This document shows, piece after piece, positions 10,640-21,209 of a stretch of DNA of 64,000 bases. Position numbers and translations under genes: made by a program. The stretch's first letter is position 1; every line of letters starts with the position of its first letter. Source of the DNA: Acanthosepion esculentum. Lineage: Eukaryota; Mollusca; Cephalopoda; Sepiida; Sepiidae. The notes beneath the pieces are model-generated. The model was not told the origin of the DNA, ran no database searches, and worked only from the letters and a program-made list of their open reading frames with translations. The stretch spans positions 18,245,485 to 18,309,484 of the forward strand of contig OZ038496.1 of assembly GCA_964036315.1 (NCBI GenBank). The letters are read 5' to 3'.

Positions 10640-11540
10640 TTTGGTATCTCCAACTTGTAATTTGCATGTTGGGCTGTTCCTTTTGCTAACAACCATGCAT
10701 TATCTTCTTGCAAACTGAAAGAAAATCTTTAATTCCAGAAAGGAAATTTGATGCAAACCACTCCACGAAGAGGACTAACATAGTATCTGTATATAAACTG
10801 TTGTTTTAGACAAATACGTCTGGTTTAAAGACAAAGGAATCAATATTTTAACCTGATGAGCAGTGACAACCAAAAATAGCTCACTTGATTCGGTTGCAGA
10901 AAAGAAGTTGAGAATGCAAACAGGGAAATGTACGATTGGCTATTTTAAATTTCATTCTTCAAGGTTTTCAATGCTGTCAGCATTTTTATGATTTCAGGCA
11001 ACATATACTCATACTATGCCAACTGAATTAAAAAGAAAGAAAAATTTTGATAGAATGAGTTTTGAAACCATACAACCACATTCAGTCAAGATTTTCCTTC
11101 GTCTTCTGAAGCCCTGTATTTTGGAATTGAGCAACAAAAACTTTTTTTAGTTTCTAATTCATTCACTTTATTTACATCTGTTTCATTTTCTGATCACAGT
11201 TTTCATTGTTTCAGTTAAGTTTTCCTTGACCTTCTTCAGGTATTATTGGTAGATTAGAGCCCGATACCAGATCAGATTTAAATTCAATTTGGGTTTTTCT
11301 TTATATCTCCATCTTCATCTCTTAATATTTTGAGGATGAAAATTCTTTGCACATGCCATATATATTTATTTATTTTTAATAAAAAACACTAATTCCCATA
11401 TAATATATGGACTGTGCCAGCATTGTGTTAGCCAGATATTTTTATTAAAATTTAAATTATGTAACAATCAGTCTCTACTCAGCACCTAAAGATTGCATTG
11501 TGTATGAAACCCTGAGTCATACTACCAGTGAGGGATAATA
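10640..11540. other. No gene recognised
   Basis: AT-rich sequence without a protein or repeat family I can support. The last 45 bp before the GT tract (11495-11540) resemble the right end of the small palindromic element at 12008-12092. Confidence 0.45.
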
Positions 11541-11542
11541 TA

Positions 11543-11545
11543 TGA

Positions 11546-11612
<67 letters not shown>
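11543..11612. repeat. (GT)n(TA)n compound microsatellite
   Basis: A run of GT is followed without break by a run of TA. A second short TA tract lies at 11670-11714. Confidence 0.95.
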
Positions 11613-11614
<2 letters not shown>

Positions 11615-12007
11615 TGGACATGGAAGTCAGCACTTAGAGGCGACAGTCTGTTTCATGCTAGTGCAATCGTCGTATATACATACATATATATATATACATA
11701 TATATATATATATTATAAATTGATTTAAAATGTTTTTTTCGCTACACAGTGATAACCATGTTTAAAAAATGGAAGCTAAAGCCTTCAAATTTAATTTTGT
11801 TATTACATTAAAGACATTAGTTCCATTTCCTCGTCAAGCAAATTTTGGAGTAACTTATTTTTTTAAATTTACGATTTTAAAGGCACGGCAAAAAAAACGT
11901 AAATATGGTAATTTTATAGTAGTGTTTTATTGAAATGAATTGAATATGAGAAACTAAGCACACATTAAATTAAAAATTGATAGAAGATACTATATATATA
12001 TATATAT

Positions 12008-12092
12008 ATTATTCCTCACCTATAACACAACTTGGAGTTTTATGCATAACACAATCTTCAGGTGCCCAGTCATGCTATCAGTGAGGAATAAT
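12008..12092. repeat. Small element with 12-bp terminal inverted repeats
   Basis: The ends attattcctcac and gtgaggaataat are perfect inverted repeats bounding 85 bp. The element borders a (TA)n tract. A related right end occurs at 11500-11545. Confidence 0.45.
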
Positions 12093-12354
12093 ATGTATAT
12101 TTATTAATATATACTTAATAGCTCTGTTTTATTACATTGAGCACTATTTTATTAACACCAGACATCAATCTGCAATATCTACAGCCAATGTTTATTCATG
12201 TGTTCAAAAAAAGAGAATTACAAAAAACACACAGGACAACTATTCGGTTACTTTCTCAGTAGGAATTATTCACTTAAAACTATCAAAATATCAATTACTA
12301 AGGCTTCCAATAAAATGGAAATACTCTCCTAAGCTATGAAACAAAAAAGAATAA

Positions 12355-12981
12355 TTCCAGAATTCTCATGGTTTTTTTTATTTTAATTACAACATTCACA
12401 AGCTTTCCCATATCTTAACAAAATATTTCCAGTATTTAAAACTTGACCAAACGATTAGAAAGATATTCTGTGAGAACCCACTTCATGCTAGGCATCAGCA
12501 CTCCAATCTCCACTCTCTGTTAACATCATCTGACATACATAATTTACCACCTCACCCAGGGAATATCACCTGCAAACACATCATCACTGATAGCAATTTC
12601 ACACCTACTGGCACTCACACAATATTCACACTACTAGCTCTGACTTGTGACAGTACAAATCTTATATATTTACTGTTCTGTCACAAAGGAAAAAAAAGAA
12701 AATATGTTGGAGAAACTGGGTCGGAATTCTGTCTTTGGTTCAATAACCATAATAGAACCAGCAAAGACAACAAAAATTTTTTTCTCTTGCTGCACACTTC
12801 AAACCACCATTTCATAGCATTGATGACATCAGATGTATGTTTTAGTATCTTCATTCAACAGCCAATAAGAAAGATGCAGATCAGAGTTGGAATACATTTT
12901 CAAAATAAAATCACACACTCGGGGACTAAACAAGGATTTGGGTTTACTCAGAATATAATTTCCACAGGGAGAACTGACTAA
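12355..12981 (+). pseudogene. Penelope-like element, C-terminal GIY-YIG endonuclease region
   Basis: This is an uninterrupted 208-codon open frame with no usable start, bounded by stops at 12352-12354 and 12979-12981. It reads as the C-terminal part of a Penelope-like retroelement protein: IRKIFCENPLHARHQHSNL, then PPHPGNITCKHI, then LALTCDSTNLIYLLFC (GIY-equivalent strand) and KYVGETGSEF (YIG-equivalent), followed by NNHNRTSKDN. In the family the last helix normally carries an Arg (RFNNH-like); here the segment reads CLWFNNH, so the catalytic Arg appears lost. A hairpin resembling a hammerhead core lies 60-80 bp downstream (13041-13066). The fragment lacks the reverse transcriptase domain and is a 5'-truncated copy. 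The assignment is by motif; a BLAST search would settle it. Confidence 0.75.
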
Positions 12982-13040
12982 CAACAGCAACATTCATTGG
13001 AAGAATAAGTCCCACTTCTTTGTTTATTCCTTGTATTGTT

Positions 13041-13070
13041 GAAAAAGGACACTAGTGTGTTCAAAAATTC
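13041..13070 (+). other. Hammerhead-like hairpin downstream of Penelope fragment
   Basis: GGACAC (13047-13052) and GTGTTC (13057-13062) form a six-pair stem with a TAGT loop. It is preceded by ttgaaaaa and followed by aaaaattcc, positions where a hammerhead has CTGATGA and GAAA. The core is clearly decayed; the call depends on position and stem only. Confidence 0.35.
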
Positions 13071-13209
13071 CGATTTTAAAATCTTTCTCTTTGTGCTTCA
13101 ATTTAGTCAAAAGGTTAATATATAATAAATATCATCAGTTTTATTGCTAATATTATCATTTTGTTGGCGTTTTATTCCTCAAATTTTATTAACCTGCCTA
13201 TTATATATA

Positions 13210-13870
13210 TATATATACTATTTTAAAAACAAGGAATTTATTAATGGTAATAGTCTCTAAGGCCCTTTCAACCAACATCTGATCAGGAGAAAATTGTTGG
13301 AAAATTGATAAATTAAACGAAAAGAAAAGAACAACAATGAAAATGAACAGCAAAAAAGGGAGGGGAAAACACGCTAAAATGACATATAAGTATATATCCT
13401 TAAAACGAGGGGAGGGGAAATTGCATGTAAATAAATAGCGAGGGACAGTTAAAATATCCCCCAACAAATTAAGGGACTTCACAAATTCCTTCTGCCGGCA
13501 GAGAGAAGGTTTCCGTAATCCTATACCAACTGATTCCAAAATCTTCAAATGACTGTTGGAACCAGCCGTATGAATGATTTTAAACCACTCTTGTGTATAC
13601 GACTTGACACAGGCTATATTCTCAACTAAGTGTTGAGCAACAGCCGATTCCATATTTATGGGGGGGAAGATAACACATTTTATCTATCTTACCAAGTCAA
13701 ATTTTGGAAGGTACATGCTGGTTAATTCTAGTTTCCAAATGCAAGGTTGTACACCCCACATAACCAGCAGCACACTGGCAATTAAATTCATATACTAAAT
13801 TACTCAATTTGATGTAGGGCAGTTCATCTTTGCGAAACGACGGAAACGCAGACCTAGTTCGAAAAATACA
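13210..13870 (-). pseudogene. Penelope-like element, GIY-YIG region, second family
   Basis: Read on the minus strand: KLSNLVYEFNCQCAAGYVGC carries GIY-like (LVYEFNC) and YIG-like (GYVGC) strands, then HLETRINQHVP with the helix Arg retained. After one stop and a frame change comes ESAVAQHLVENIACVKSY, then QEWFKIIHTAGSN and PSLCRQKEFVKSL. This order matches the C-terminus of Penelope-like elements. The frame is interrupted, so the gene is dead. Its 5' side meets a (TA)n tract at 13929. Confidence 0.75.
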
Positions 13871-13927
13871 ACACAAAGCAACAGAAGGAAAACAACCAGA
13901 AACCGACTTATTAACTTGCTTAACCAA

Positions 13928-13928
<1 letters not shown>

Positions 13929-13986
<58 letters not shown>
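13929..13986. repeat. (TA)n microsatellite between two retroelement fossils
   Basis: A pure TA tract of about 58 bp separates the upstream Penelope fragment from a LINE fragment that starts immediately after it. Confidence 0.95.
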
Positions 13987-13989
<3 letters not shown>

Positions 13990-14527
13990 AACAAATCTAC
14001 CATTCATCTGTGCATTCAATATTGCTGCCATATCTGGTTTGGTGCTCCTGTTATACACCATGAAATCCTTGACATAATCTAAAGAAGTGTCTGTAATGTT
14101 ATTGATCCGAACTTGTCATCTTTAGTCTCTTTCCCACCACCATGTCATGGCTTTTCTCTGAATATTTTTACGACAAGTATTCTATTTAGCTCTCTTCCTA
14201 GGTATCTCAAGCACATGAATTTAAGCATAATACTAGATTGGCAGCTAGGTCTCATCATTTTACTGTTGAACTAATGAGATGTAACCATAAGTTTTATTCT
14301 AATAGTTTCTTTTCTCTCACTTTTTGTCTGTGGAACTCTCTTCCAGGGTTCCTGCTTGTCTGTCATCTACAATCTTAGAAAAATGTAAAGGCAATGCCAA
14401 TTTCTATCTTGTATTCCTGAATTCTGTTCTTTTATTGTCCATTATCCACACTAAAGTCTTCTCATTCTGTTTTTACTCTGTTTTAGTGGTATCATTGCCT
14501 TGCTTGGGGTGAAATGATTAAAAAAAA
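13987..14527 (+). pseudogene. Jockey/CR1-like LINE, RT C-terminal part and tail
   Basis: The start KQQIYHSSVHSILLPYLVWC matches STIYPCFEYCCHIWSG of the copy at 28360-28915. The 3' end carries ccttgcttggggtgaaatg and a short poly-A. Frame breaks occur throughout. Confidence 0.75.
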
Positions 14528-14654
14528 TCTGAATTTAAATTGCATCAATTCACAACAAAGATGTAAGCTTTAAATAAGGTACAAACTTACTTCCCTTACC
14601 TGGGGTGTTTGCTATGCCATGTAGTAACTTCATTACTTTTTACTTTAGTTCACT

Positions 14655-14870
14655 TAATACAAGAGCCACTCAAGATAGAGAGTTATTGAGTAAGAGTGTT
14701 TTAATGGTGAGGGAAGGAGTACGTAAGGAGTGGATATTATGAGGATATGTAGAATATATATCAGTTGACCTGGACTTGAAGAGATTAAGATTATAGTGGT
14801 TGGGGAAGCATCCTCTTGGGAGTGTTCCTCAAAGTAACAGTTCTGGAGAAAAACTATCTTAGTGGGATCT
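14655..14870 (-). pseudogene. Second Jockey-like LINE family, 3' end
   Basis: The plus-strand sequence gagccactcaagatagagag at the 3' side and gcatcctcttgggagtgttc are the family's tail and C-terminal region read backwards. Related copies are at 15605, 54545 and 55820. Confidence 0.65.
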
Positions 14871-15069
14871 GCTCCTTACCAAAGGAACTTGAAGAAAATA
14901 GGGTTGATTTCATGCCATGAACAGGGTCCGAACTATTAACATTTCCTCATCATTAAGTAGACCCTGGCTTCTTGTTTATAATGTCTCTGGAACTCAAATT
15001 CACCCTAAACCTCAAGTGGAACCTAAAAATTCAGGAAAATGGTCATTTCCTTGTATGACTCCAGAAAGC

Positions 15070-15590
15070 ACTTGACTCCTTCTGCCATGCTCTGTCATTC
15101 TTCTTCTTTTATTTGTCAAGTCAAAGCCCTCCACATCTTTCTTTTCTTCATTGATATTAATACGCTTTGTTTTTTTTTATTTTCCCAAAACCTGTTCTAT
15201 CATTTACTTACTTAAGCCTATCAAGTATGTTACATGCTGCTTTCCTCTGTCCATCTTTCTCTCAGCCTGTCCTGTGAGTAACAGGTTTTCCAAGCCATCT
15301 TTCCTCATTATATGCCATAGAAATTTCAACTGCCTTGTCCTGATGTTAAGTATTAGTTTACTTTTTGTTTCCATTTACTCCAAAACCTCATCATTGCTCA
15401 CATATTCAGTCCATGGTATCCTCAGCATCTTTCTGTAGAACCACATTTCTGTTGCTTCAAGTCTCTTCTTTTGTTGCCATATAGGAAGACAGATATCATG
15501 TAACAGTCCAGTACTCTTTTCTTTGTTTCTAGCGAAATTTTTCTGTCTTTTAATACTTTGCTTAGCTTTTGGAATGTATCAGTCAAATCA
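15070..15590 (-). pseudogene. RTE-like LINE, reverse transcriptase C-terminal region
   Basis: This is the most readable copy of the antisense RTE family. The minus strand gives EATEMWFYRKMLRIPWTE followed by YVSNDEVLEKMETK, then RQLKFLWHIMRKDGLENLLL and RGKQHVTYLIGLSK. In RTE-type LINEs this region follows the RT palm. Upstream residues (KAKQSIKRQKNFARN) continue to about 15585. Indels and stops occur. Confidence 0.8.
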
Positions 15591-15604
15591 GACCAAAAAA
15601 TGCT

Positions 15605-16025
15605 CTCTTTCCAGCCTTAATCAAAAGTGCTTCTGCAGCCTTGTTGGAGAAGCGTTATCTTCCATTCTACAACCACTTTTCTACAGACAAAAAGTCACAA
15701 GTCTGTCACTATTTCCATGGCTACATTCCCTAGTTCAGATCTTTACAGCAAGGACTTGGCATGATATGTACGCACAGTTCAATCATCCTTCTTACCTTTG
15801 TATTCTATTAGTAAGAAGGAAATTCCAATCAGACAACTTCTTATGAAGAACCTTTACTCTGTGGAACAGACTCCTGAGAGGATTCTTATCTGATCGCTAT
15901 AATTCTAAGCTCTTCAAGTCTAGGGTCATCCTGCATATCCTCACAGTCTGTACTCACATAGAAAAACCTCATTTAATATCCCTCTATCACGAGTGGCTCT
16001 TGGGCCTAGTATAGAGTGAACATTT
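15605..16025 (+). pseudogene. Second Jockey-like LINE family, RT C-terminus and tail
   Basis: Translations give ALSSILQPLFYRQKVTSLSL, QIFTARTWHDMYAQFNHPS, LVRRKFQSDNFL, LWNRLLRG and FKSRVILHIL in order. The tail reads gagtggctcttgggcctagt. It begins right after the antisense RTE copy at 15070-15590. A frame shift and stops are present. Confidence 0.8.
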
Positions 16026-16029
16026 AAAA

Positions 16030-16945
16030 AAAATAAAAATAAAAACACGAACATGAAGGATGACATTGCATTGTGTCTTGAAAATGCATTGAATGCATCA
16101 TCAGCAAGCAATCTAAGTTTCATAAGGACATTTAAGTCTGCACACAGCAGTGAAAGTGTTAGATATAGTCAGAAAAATCATCAATACCAATTTACCGAAA
16201 AAAAAAAAATAGTTGGTAACTTATGACATGTTATAATAGCAAAAAAAATTCTAACCTTTGGCTGCAATTTGTTCATGGATGTAATTCCATCTGTGTGTTG
16301 ATCACCTCATTCATTTTCTTTTTGAAGGAATCATTTCTGTTGTTCATTTTTTATATTAGATACAAAAGTGTCCCTTGTGTAAAGATGATTTTAGCAATTC
16401 TTGTCGTATTATACCATTAAGCAATATATTTGCTCTAAGTTAGATTATTGGACTTATGGGCTGTAGCAGGTTGAATTGTATCAGTATTAATATATGTTGA
16501 ATATTGCCAAAGTTTTAATATTAGCTGAATTGCATAACTTAAAATATTACTTGAATTTTACAAGTGTTAACGTTAGTTAACATATTTGGAATTCTTCTCT
16601 CATTTAATCTCAGATGTTTTCTCAATCTGTATAAGGGGGTGCTAATTTCTAACAATCATTATTTCAATGATCTAGCATCACAATACTGAATTTGGAAGTA
16701 GACTGGGTTAGAAACATTTCAGTGTACTCCCCTGTATATGTTTATGATGATTTATTCAGTTCATAGTCTCTGTTTATATCAGCAAATGTCTGTTCTAGCT
16801 CTGGACATTGTTCTCTCTCTTACTCTCTCTCTCACGTATAGGAAGAAATAAAATTTACAAAACAAGTCTACACTAAAGGTCAAAAGATTGGGATCAACCT
16901 CTTGATTTAATAAGTGTCATACCTTCTTTGGTTTAATTAATTTCT
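16030..16945. other. No gene recognised
   Basis: AT-rich sequence; no motif, repeat family or terminal repeats that I can support. A short CTCT run is at about 16812-16832. Confidence 0.45.
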
Positions 16946-16952
16946 ACTCAGC

Positions 16953-17305
16953 TAGGATCTTCTATGTGCCATGTCCATTCAGGATGTAGGTGATCATGGC
17001 TCTCCAAAATTTCCTCTCCTTTGTAACTCTTAATATATTTGGTCTTTTTGTTGTTTCTCTTAACCTTGTTCTGTTATCGATTTACTCAAACTCACTATTT
17101 TATGCATTGTTCTTCTCTGTCCTGTTCTGTGAGAATCAGACTTTCCAAGCCATCTTTCTTCATTATGTGCCCTTGAAATTTCAACTACCTTGTCTTGATA
17201 GGAAGTATAAGTATCCTTTTGGTTTCCATTTTCTCTAAAACCTCATTGTTGCTCACATCTTCAGTCTCATGGTGTCTTCAGCATCCTCCTGTAGAACCTT
17301 TTGTA
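16953..17305 (-). pseudogene. RTE-like LINE 3' region
   Basis: This antisense copy starts with the tail (cttctatgtgccatgtccat) and runs into the region homologous to 15280-15450. It ends abruptly at about 17305. Confidence 0.7.
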
Positions 17306-17535
17306 GTTCTAAATATGCACTCTCTCCAGCAGGAAGTGAACTTGCTGTCCCTGAGGGGTAAATGTAATAAGATCTGACATGCTTTGACCTCTCAGCTACA
17401 GAGAGCACATATCTTTCTCTAAACATTTTTCTTGAATATTCAGACTGGCAGACAAAAATAAATAAATATACTGTATAATAATTAAGTGCATCTACTCAGA
17501 TACAAGCATCTAGTAAAGGTGATGTTTAAGCAATA

Positions 17536-17577
17536 TATATATACATACACACACACACACACACATATATATATATG
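17536..17577. repeat. (TA)n(CA)n(TA)n compound microsatellite
   Basis: TA, CA and TA blocks follow one another. The tract lies 65 bp upstream of the hammerhead-like structure at 17644. Confidence 0.9.
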
Positions 17578-17643
17578 AGATAATGATATATATTTTTTAT
17601 ATATCAAGACCAGTATTGAGGAAATTGTAAAACAAAATGGAAC

Positions 17644-17709
17644 AAGTTTATTTGTGATGCATTTCATCTGATGAAGTCCTAACAGATGAAACACACGACA
17701 AATAAACTT
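17644..17709 (+). ncRNA. Hammerhead-ribozyme-like structure
   Basis: A perfect 12-bp outer stem pairs aagtttatttgt (17644-17655) with acaaataaactt (17698-17709). Inside are an exact CTGATGA (17668-17674), a short stem GTC/GAT (17676-17678 with 17685-17687), and GAAA (17688-17691). This is the order of a hammerhead: stem I, CUGAUGA, stem II, GAAA, then the stem III region. The expected ACGCGUC-type stem III of Penelope hammerheads reads ACACACG here, so cleavage is doubtful. No folding energy was computed. Confidence 0.5.
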
Positions 17710-17754
17710 TTTTCTATTTTGTCTGATATATATATATATATGTTGTTGGTAATT

Positions 17755-18370
17755 GTATGACAAACATAGTACATGACCCTCACCAAAGCTTTACACTGAC
17801 AATAATTACCCCAACATTGCATTTTAAGGTTAAGGTTGGACTAAAGGCTTGTGAAGGGCATGACATATGCGCACAAGGTAACACAACAAACGACACATTT
17901 TCAAATAAGAAATTGAACCCTGTTTCCACATATCACATGTTAATGTTTTATTCAGAAGATTTGCTTGCTTCAGTACGTAGGTGATAATATGGACAACTTC
18001 TGCTATGTCAGCTTTTCCCCCCCTACAAATGCCTCGTCCATCTACTCATCCAAATATGTTGGCTGGTAATATGAAATGGAGGCTTTGAAGGTACTCAACG
18101 GAATCATCATTCTCCCATCAAGAGAGGACTCTCCCAAATCCCGAGATGACTTAATATAGGCCAGCATCTGGATATACCCTATTTCCGGATTTGTTGCCAC
18201 TTCATCTCCAAAAATCCGTTTACTTCCCATTCCCCTTTGATTAAAATGGATGCTGCTTAGAAGATTGATCTTCCAAAGGAAACATCAGCTGGTGTATTGC
18301 ATAGAAACACTTGAGATCGAGATAAAACCACCTCTTCCCTTTTTGCGTGGGTGTCCATAGAATCACATAT
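17755..18370. repeat. Unclassified 0.6-kb repeat, copy 2
   Basis: This is collinear with 6895-7510 throughout. Its ends are not flanked by evident duplications. Confidence 0.7.
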
Positions 18371-18379
18371 ACCAGTGTT

Positions 18380-18895
18380 CAGTATAGTTAGCTGAGATAA
18401 TCTATTTTGTTTGTCTTTGGAAAAAGTTTCATGGCCACTTTTAACCTTTGCACTCCTTTCCTATCAGCTCTTTTAGGTATTCTTAAAAGATGAGCAGAAA
18501 GGGAAGGAGATGTAGAAAAAAAAAGAATGGAAGAAAGAAAAATGGGGGAAAAAGGAGAGAAACTGAAAAGGGTTTTGTTTCCGCCAGAGTTTTCTTAAGT
18601 GGTCAAAAAGTTGGTTTGTTTGGCAAAGAAATTTAGGGTCATTTGGTCACCAGCATGATAATTTATCATGGCATGCTGTACCAGTTAGAACTCACATCGA
18701 TGAACACATGGTCAAATGGCTGTATGACTGCACAGAACCCACACCGATATATATAGTTATATAAAAAGACATATTTATGCAGAAGCACTTATATTAGCAC
18801 AAACATGACGATATGTATAGATTCACACTTTCTTATGTACAAAGGCATAGATTCTTCGTCATAATGATATACATTTGCGATCTAATCACACACAC
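18380..18895. other. No gene recognised; short purine-rich tract
   Basis: A purine-rich patch lies at about 18485-18575. The rest is AT-rich without recognisable elements. Confidence 0.45.
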
Positions 18896-18904
18896 ACACA
18901 TATA

Positions 18905-19058
18905 TTAGGTTGTGTCATAAGTAAATTTTGTTTTGAGGAAAAGGTTGTAATAATAAAAATATCATCCTAAATACTAAATAACATACCTATTTTTTGGACT
19001 CAAAATGTACCGAAGAGCTGCCTAGTAAGTGGAAACAAGTCATTGCAAATAATAGTGA

Positions 19059-19060
<2 letters not shown>
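18905..19060 (+). mobile_element. Internally deleted mariner remnant
   Basis: The left end ttaggttgtgtcataagtaa resembles a mariner terminal repeat and is preceded by TA. Only 110 bp later comes the C-terminal transposase segment EELPSKWKQVIANNSEY (19012-19062), whose family position is near the end of mariner transposase. The catalytic core has therefore been deleted. The right end is lost in a (TA)n tract at 19060-19090. Confidence 0.7.
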
Positions 19061-19089
<29 letters not shown>

Positions 19090-19119
19090 AATGACAATAG
19101 GAAAACTGTAATGGTTGCC

Positions 19120-19151
19120 GACGCGTTTCGTCCAATGTGGACTTTCTCAAG
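19120..19151 (-). ncRNA. Decayed hammerhead-like motif, copy 1
   Basis: The reverse complement reads cttgagaaaGTCCacattGGACGAAACGCGTC over its full length. The GTCC/GGAC stem and GGACGAAACGCGTC are the canonical 3' half of Penelope-type hammerheads. The CTGATGA box is degraded to cttgaga. A related sequence lies 165 bp away at 19290-19315. Confidence 0.5.
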
Positions 19152-19385
19152 GCAAAAAACGAAATGAATTTATTTAAACAAAGTAACTAATGATAACAAA
19201 AACAAAATGTCCTTAGCAACTGGAAAAATTTAGAGAACACTATTTTCATACTGTTAACTGAAAATTACGTCAGTTACTGTCATGTGTGGAGAGGATGGAC
19301 TCTGATGGACTTTATCAAGGCAAATGTAAGGTTTTTATTTTGTAACAGGTATTTATAAATAGAAGCAAAAATGTCATTAGTTTTT
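19131..19385 (-). repeat. Tandem pair of decayed LTR-like units
   Basis: The segments 19135-19216 and 19298-19380 share ggactttctcaaggcaa / ggactttatcaaggcaa and, further on, aaaatgtccttag / aaaatgtcattag. A tandem arrangement with a hammerhead at each end is the known layout of Penelope pseudo-LTRs, but both copies are too decayed for certainty. Confidence 0.4.
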
Positions 19386-19812
19386 CAGAATTTTTTAATT
19401 TTAAAAAACGCTTATAAAAGAGGAAGTAGATTAGTTAGATGGAAAATTCTTGAGTCTCCCTTTAATCAAAAATTAACAAAATATAAATTTGTGCCTTGCA
19501 TATTTTCAAATATGTCCTTTCCTGAAAGAAATACACACTTTCCCAAATCACCATATATGACTATATTTTTTTTTTAATTAAAAGAAAAAACAGTTAAATT
19601 CAGAACCTTCTATTATTTAAAATATATCATACATAAATTAATCTTAAACTAAAATAATATAAATAATAATTACATTATAAAACCTCATCAACAACATCTA
19701 TTCATTTTTGTTTATTAGACATTAAATTACATAGCATCTTCCATAATTTATTTTGACCTTCAAGTAGCCTGATGCACATTTATAAGTGTTATCATTTTCA
19801 TTTCTATTTATA

Positions 19813-19892
19813 TTAGGTTGGTGCAAAAATAATGTCGTTTTTTGACGTTCAACTTATATATATAAAACGACATTATTTTTGCACCCACCTAA
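19813..19892. mobile_element. 80-bp palindromic mariner MITE
   Basis: The left end ttaggttggtgcaaaaataa and the right end, in reverse complement, differ at one of about 29 positions. TA dinucleotides flank both sides (19811-19812, 19893-19894). The termini match the mariner pattern known from other animal MITEs. It is non-coding and would depend on a mariner transposase. Confidence 0.9.
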
Positions 19893-20160
19893 TAAATGCA
19901 TCTTGCAAATAAAATCCTTACATCTGCCTTGACATCAGAAGCTGAAACATGTCAGCTTAGTATACCTTTTATCTTTATTCATACTGTCCTTTTACAGATA
20001 TATTTTTTATTTATATCTGAAGTTTACCATATATGTATATATATATTAGATTGCATTATGCAAGTCAAATATTGGACAATAAATATTGATAATAATTTGT
20101 TTGGGTGCTATCAGATTTTATTGCGGAAACAAACAGATTTTTATTTGTTAATAAATACAA

Positions 20161-20360
20161 AAGATAAAGCCCAAAGAAACATATATTTGATTAACATAAT
20201 ATTCCATATATATTAATAAATTATTAGTTTGTTATTTTGCATGTTTATATCGCTTTCTTCACATTCTATAACCTTCATCAGTATTTCTTTCATTGATTTT
20301 ATTGACTTTTCTACTGTTAGTGTAAGGACTTTTTGATAATATCAACCTAGGGAAAACAAT
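20161..20360. repeat. Local duplicated segment, intact copy
   Basis: The segment matches 20386-20466 and then 20839-20930 in order. The second copy is split by a SINE. Confidence 0.55.
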
Positions 20361-20466
20361 CCCAGCATGCAACACTAATGAAAGATAAAGGCCACAGATA
20401 TATCTAACACAACATCCCATATAACTGAATAAATTATTATTTTATTATTTTACATGTTAATATGGG

Positions 20467-20838
20467 TTACTATGTAGATGTGCACATAGTGTAATGGTTA
20501 TCAATATGAAAAATGGGAATGTCATGCCAAGTTCAATTTCCAGTGAAGGTTGTTAAATCTGCTGTTGTACAAATACTCTTGGAAAGGTAAGAATCCATCA
20601 CTTTTCACCCCATCTAGGGGTTAATAGCAAGGCAGACTGTGTTCTCTAGCCTTGGGTGGCAATCAGTCTAGGAGAAGGAAAAAATCTGAATTTAAAACCA
20701 GCCTGAAGAAAGATGGGTTCTGTCCTGCTGTCTTGCCCAAGACACACAACTGCTACTACGGCTGTAGTACATGTGGTGCTCTTAAAACGCGGATGGTTTA
20801 TAGGAAGGAATGTGATGTTATGATGGGTTTCTTGACAT
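20467..20838 (+). repeat. Long-tail SINE inserted in a duplicated segment
   Basis: The head (gtgtaatggttatcaatatg, then agttcaatttcc as B-box-like) is followed by the body ggcaatcagtctaggagaag and a downstream piece with cttgcccaagacacacaact. Comparison with 20161-20360 places the insertion junctions near 20466 and 20839. Confidence 0.6.
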
Positions 20839-20989
20839 TCTATAATATTAATCAGTCTTTCATTCATTGATTTTCTTAACTTTTCTACTAGGTAATTCTT
20901 GCTAACAACAACCAAGGGATGTAGTGAGGCAAAATAATAATAACTCCCTTTACACACACCCTACAAATTCAGAGGACTGAGGAAAAAGA

Positions 20990-21200
20990 CAGCAAGCAAT
21001 TCACAAGCCTGTGTGAAATTTTCTTTGGACCAATGAAACCCTTGCCTTCACAGAAATGGACTGGTCAGCTGAGAAAAAGATGGAAAGGAATCTGCATGCT
21101 TATGTAAAATTGTTTTTGGACCAATGAAAATCTTGCCATCACAGAAATTAGTTATTAAGCCAAGAAGAAGAAAGTAGTGAGCCTATGCAAAATTCATGTT
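20990..21200. repeat. 91-bp tandem duplication
   Basis: The motif tttggaccaatgaaa starts at 21024 and again at 21115. Surrounding sequence (cttgccttcacagaaat / cttgccatcacagaaat) repeats with the same 91-bp offset, and a third partial unit follows. Confidence 0.7.
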
Positions 21201-21209
21201 GATATAAAA

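Noticed and set aside
10845..10900. CTGATGAGC as another hammerhead core
   Set aside because: No GAAA at a suitable distance and no enclosing stem.
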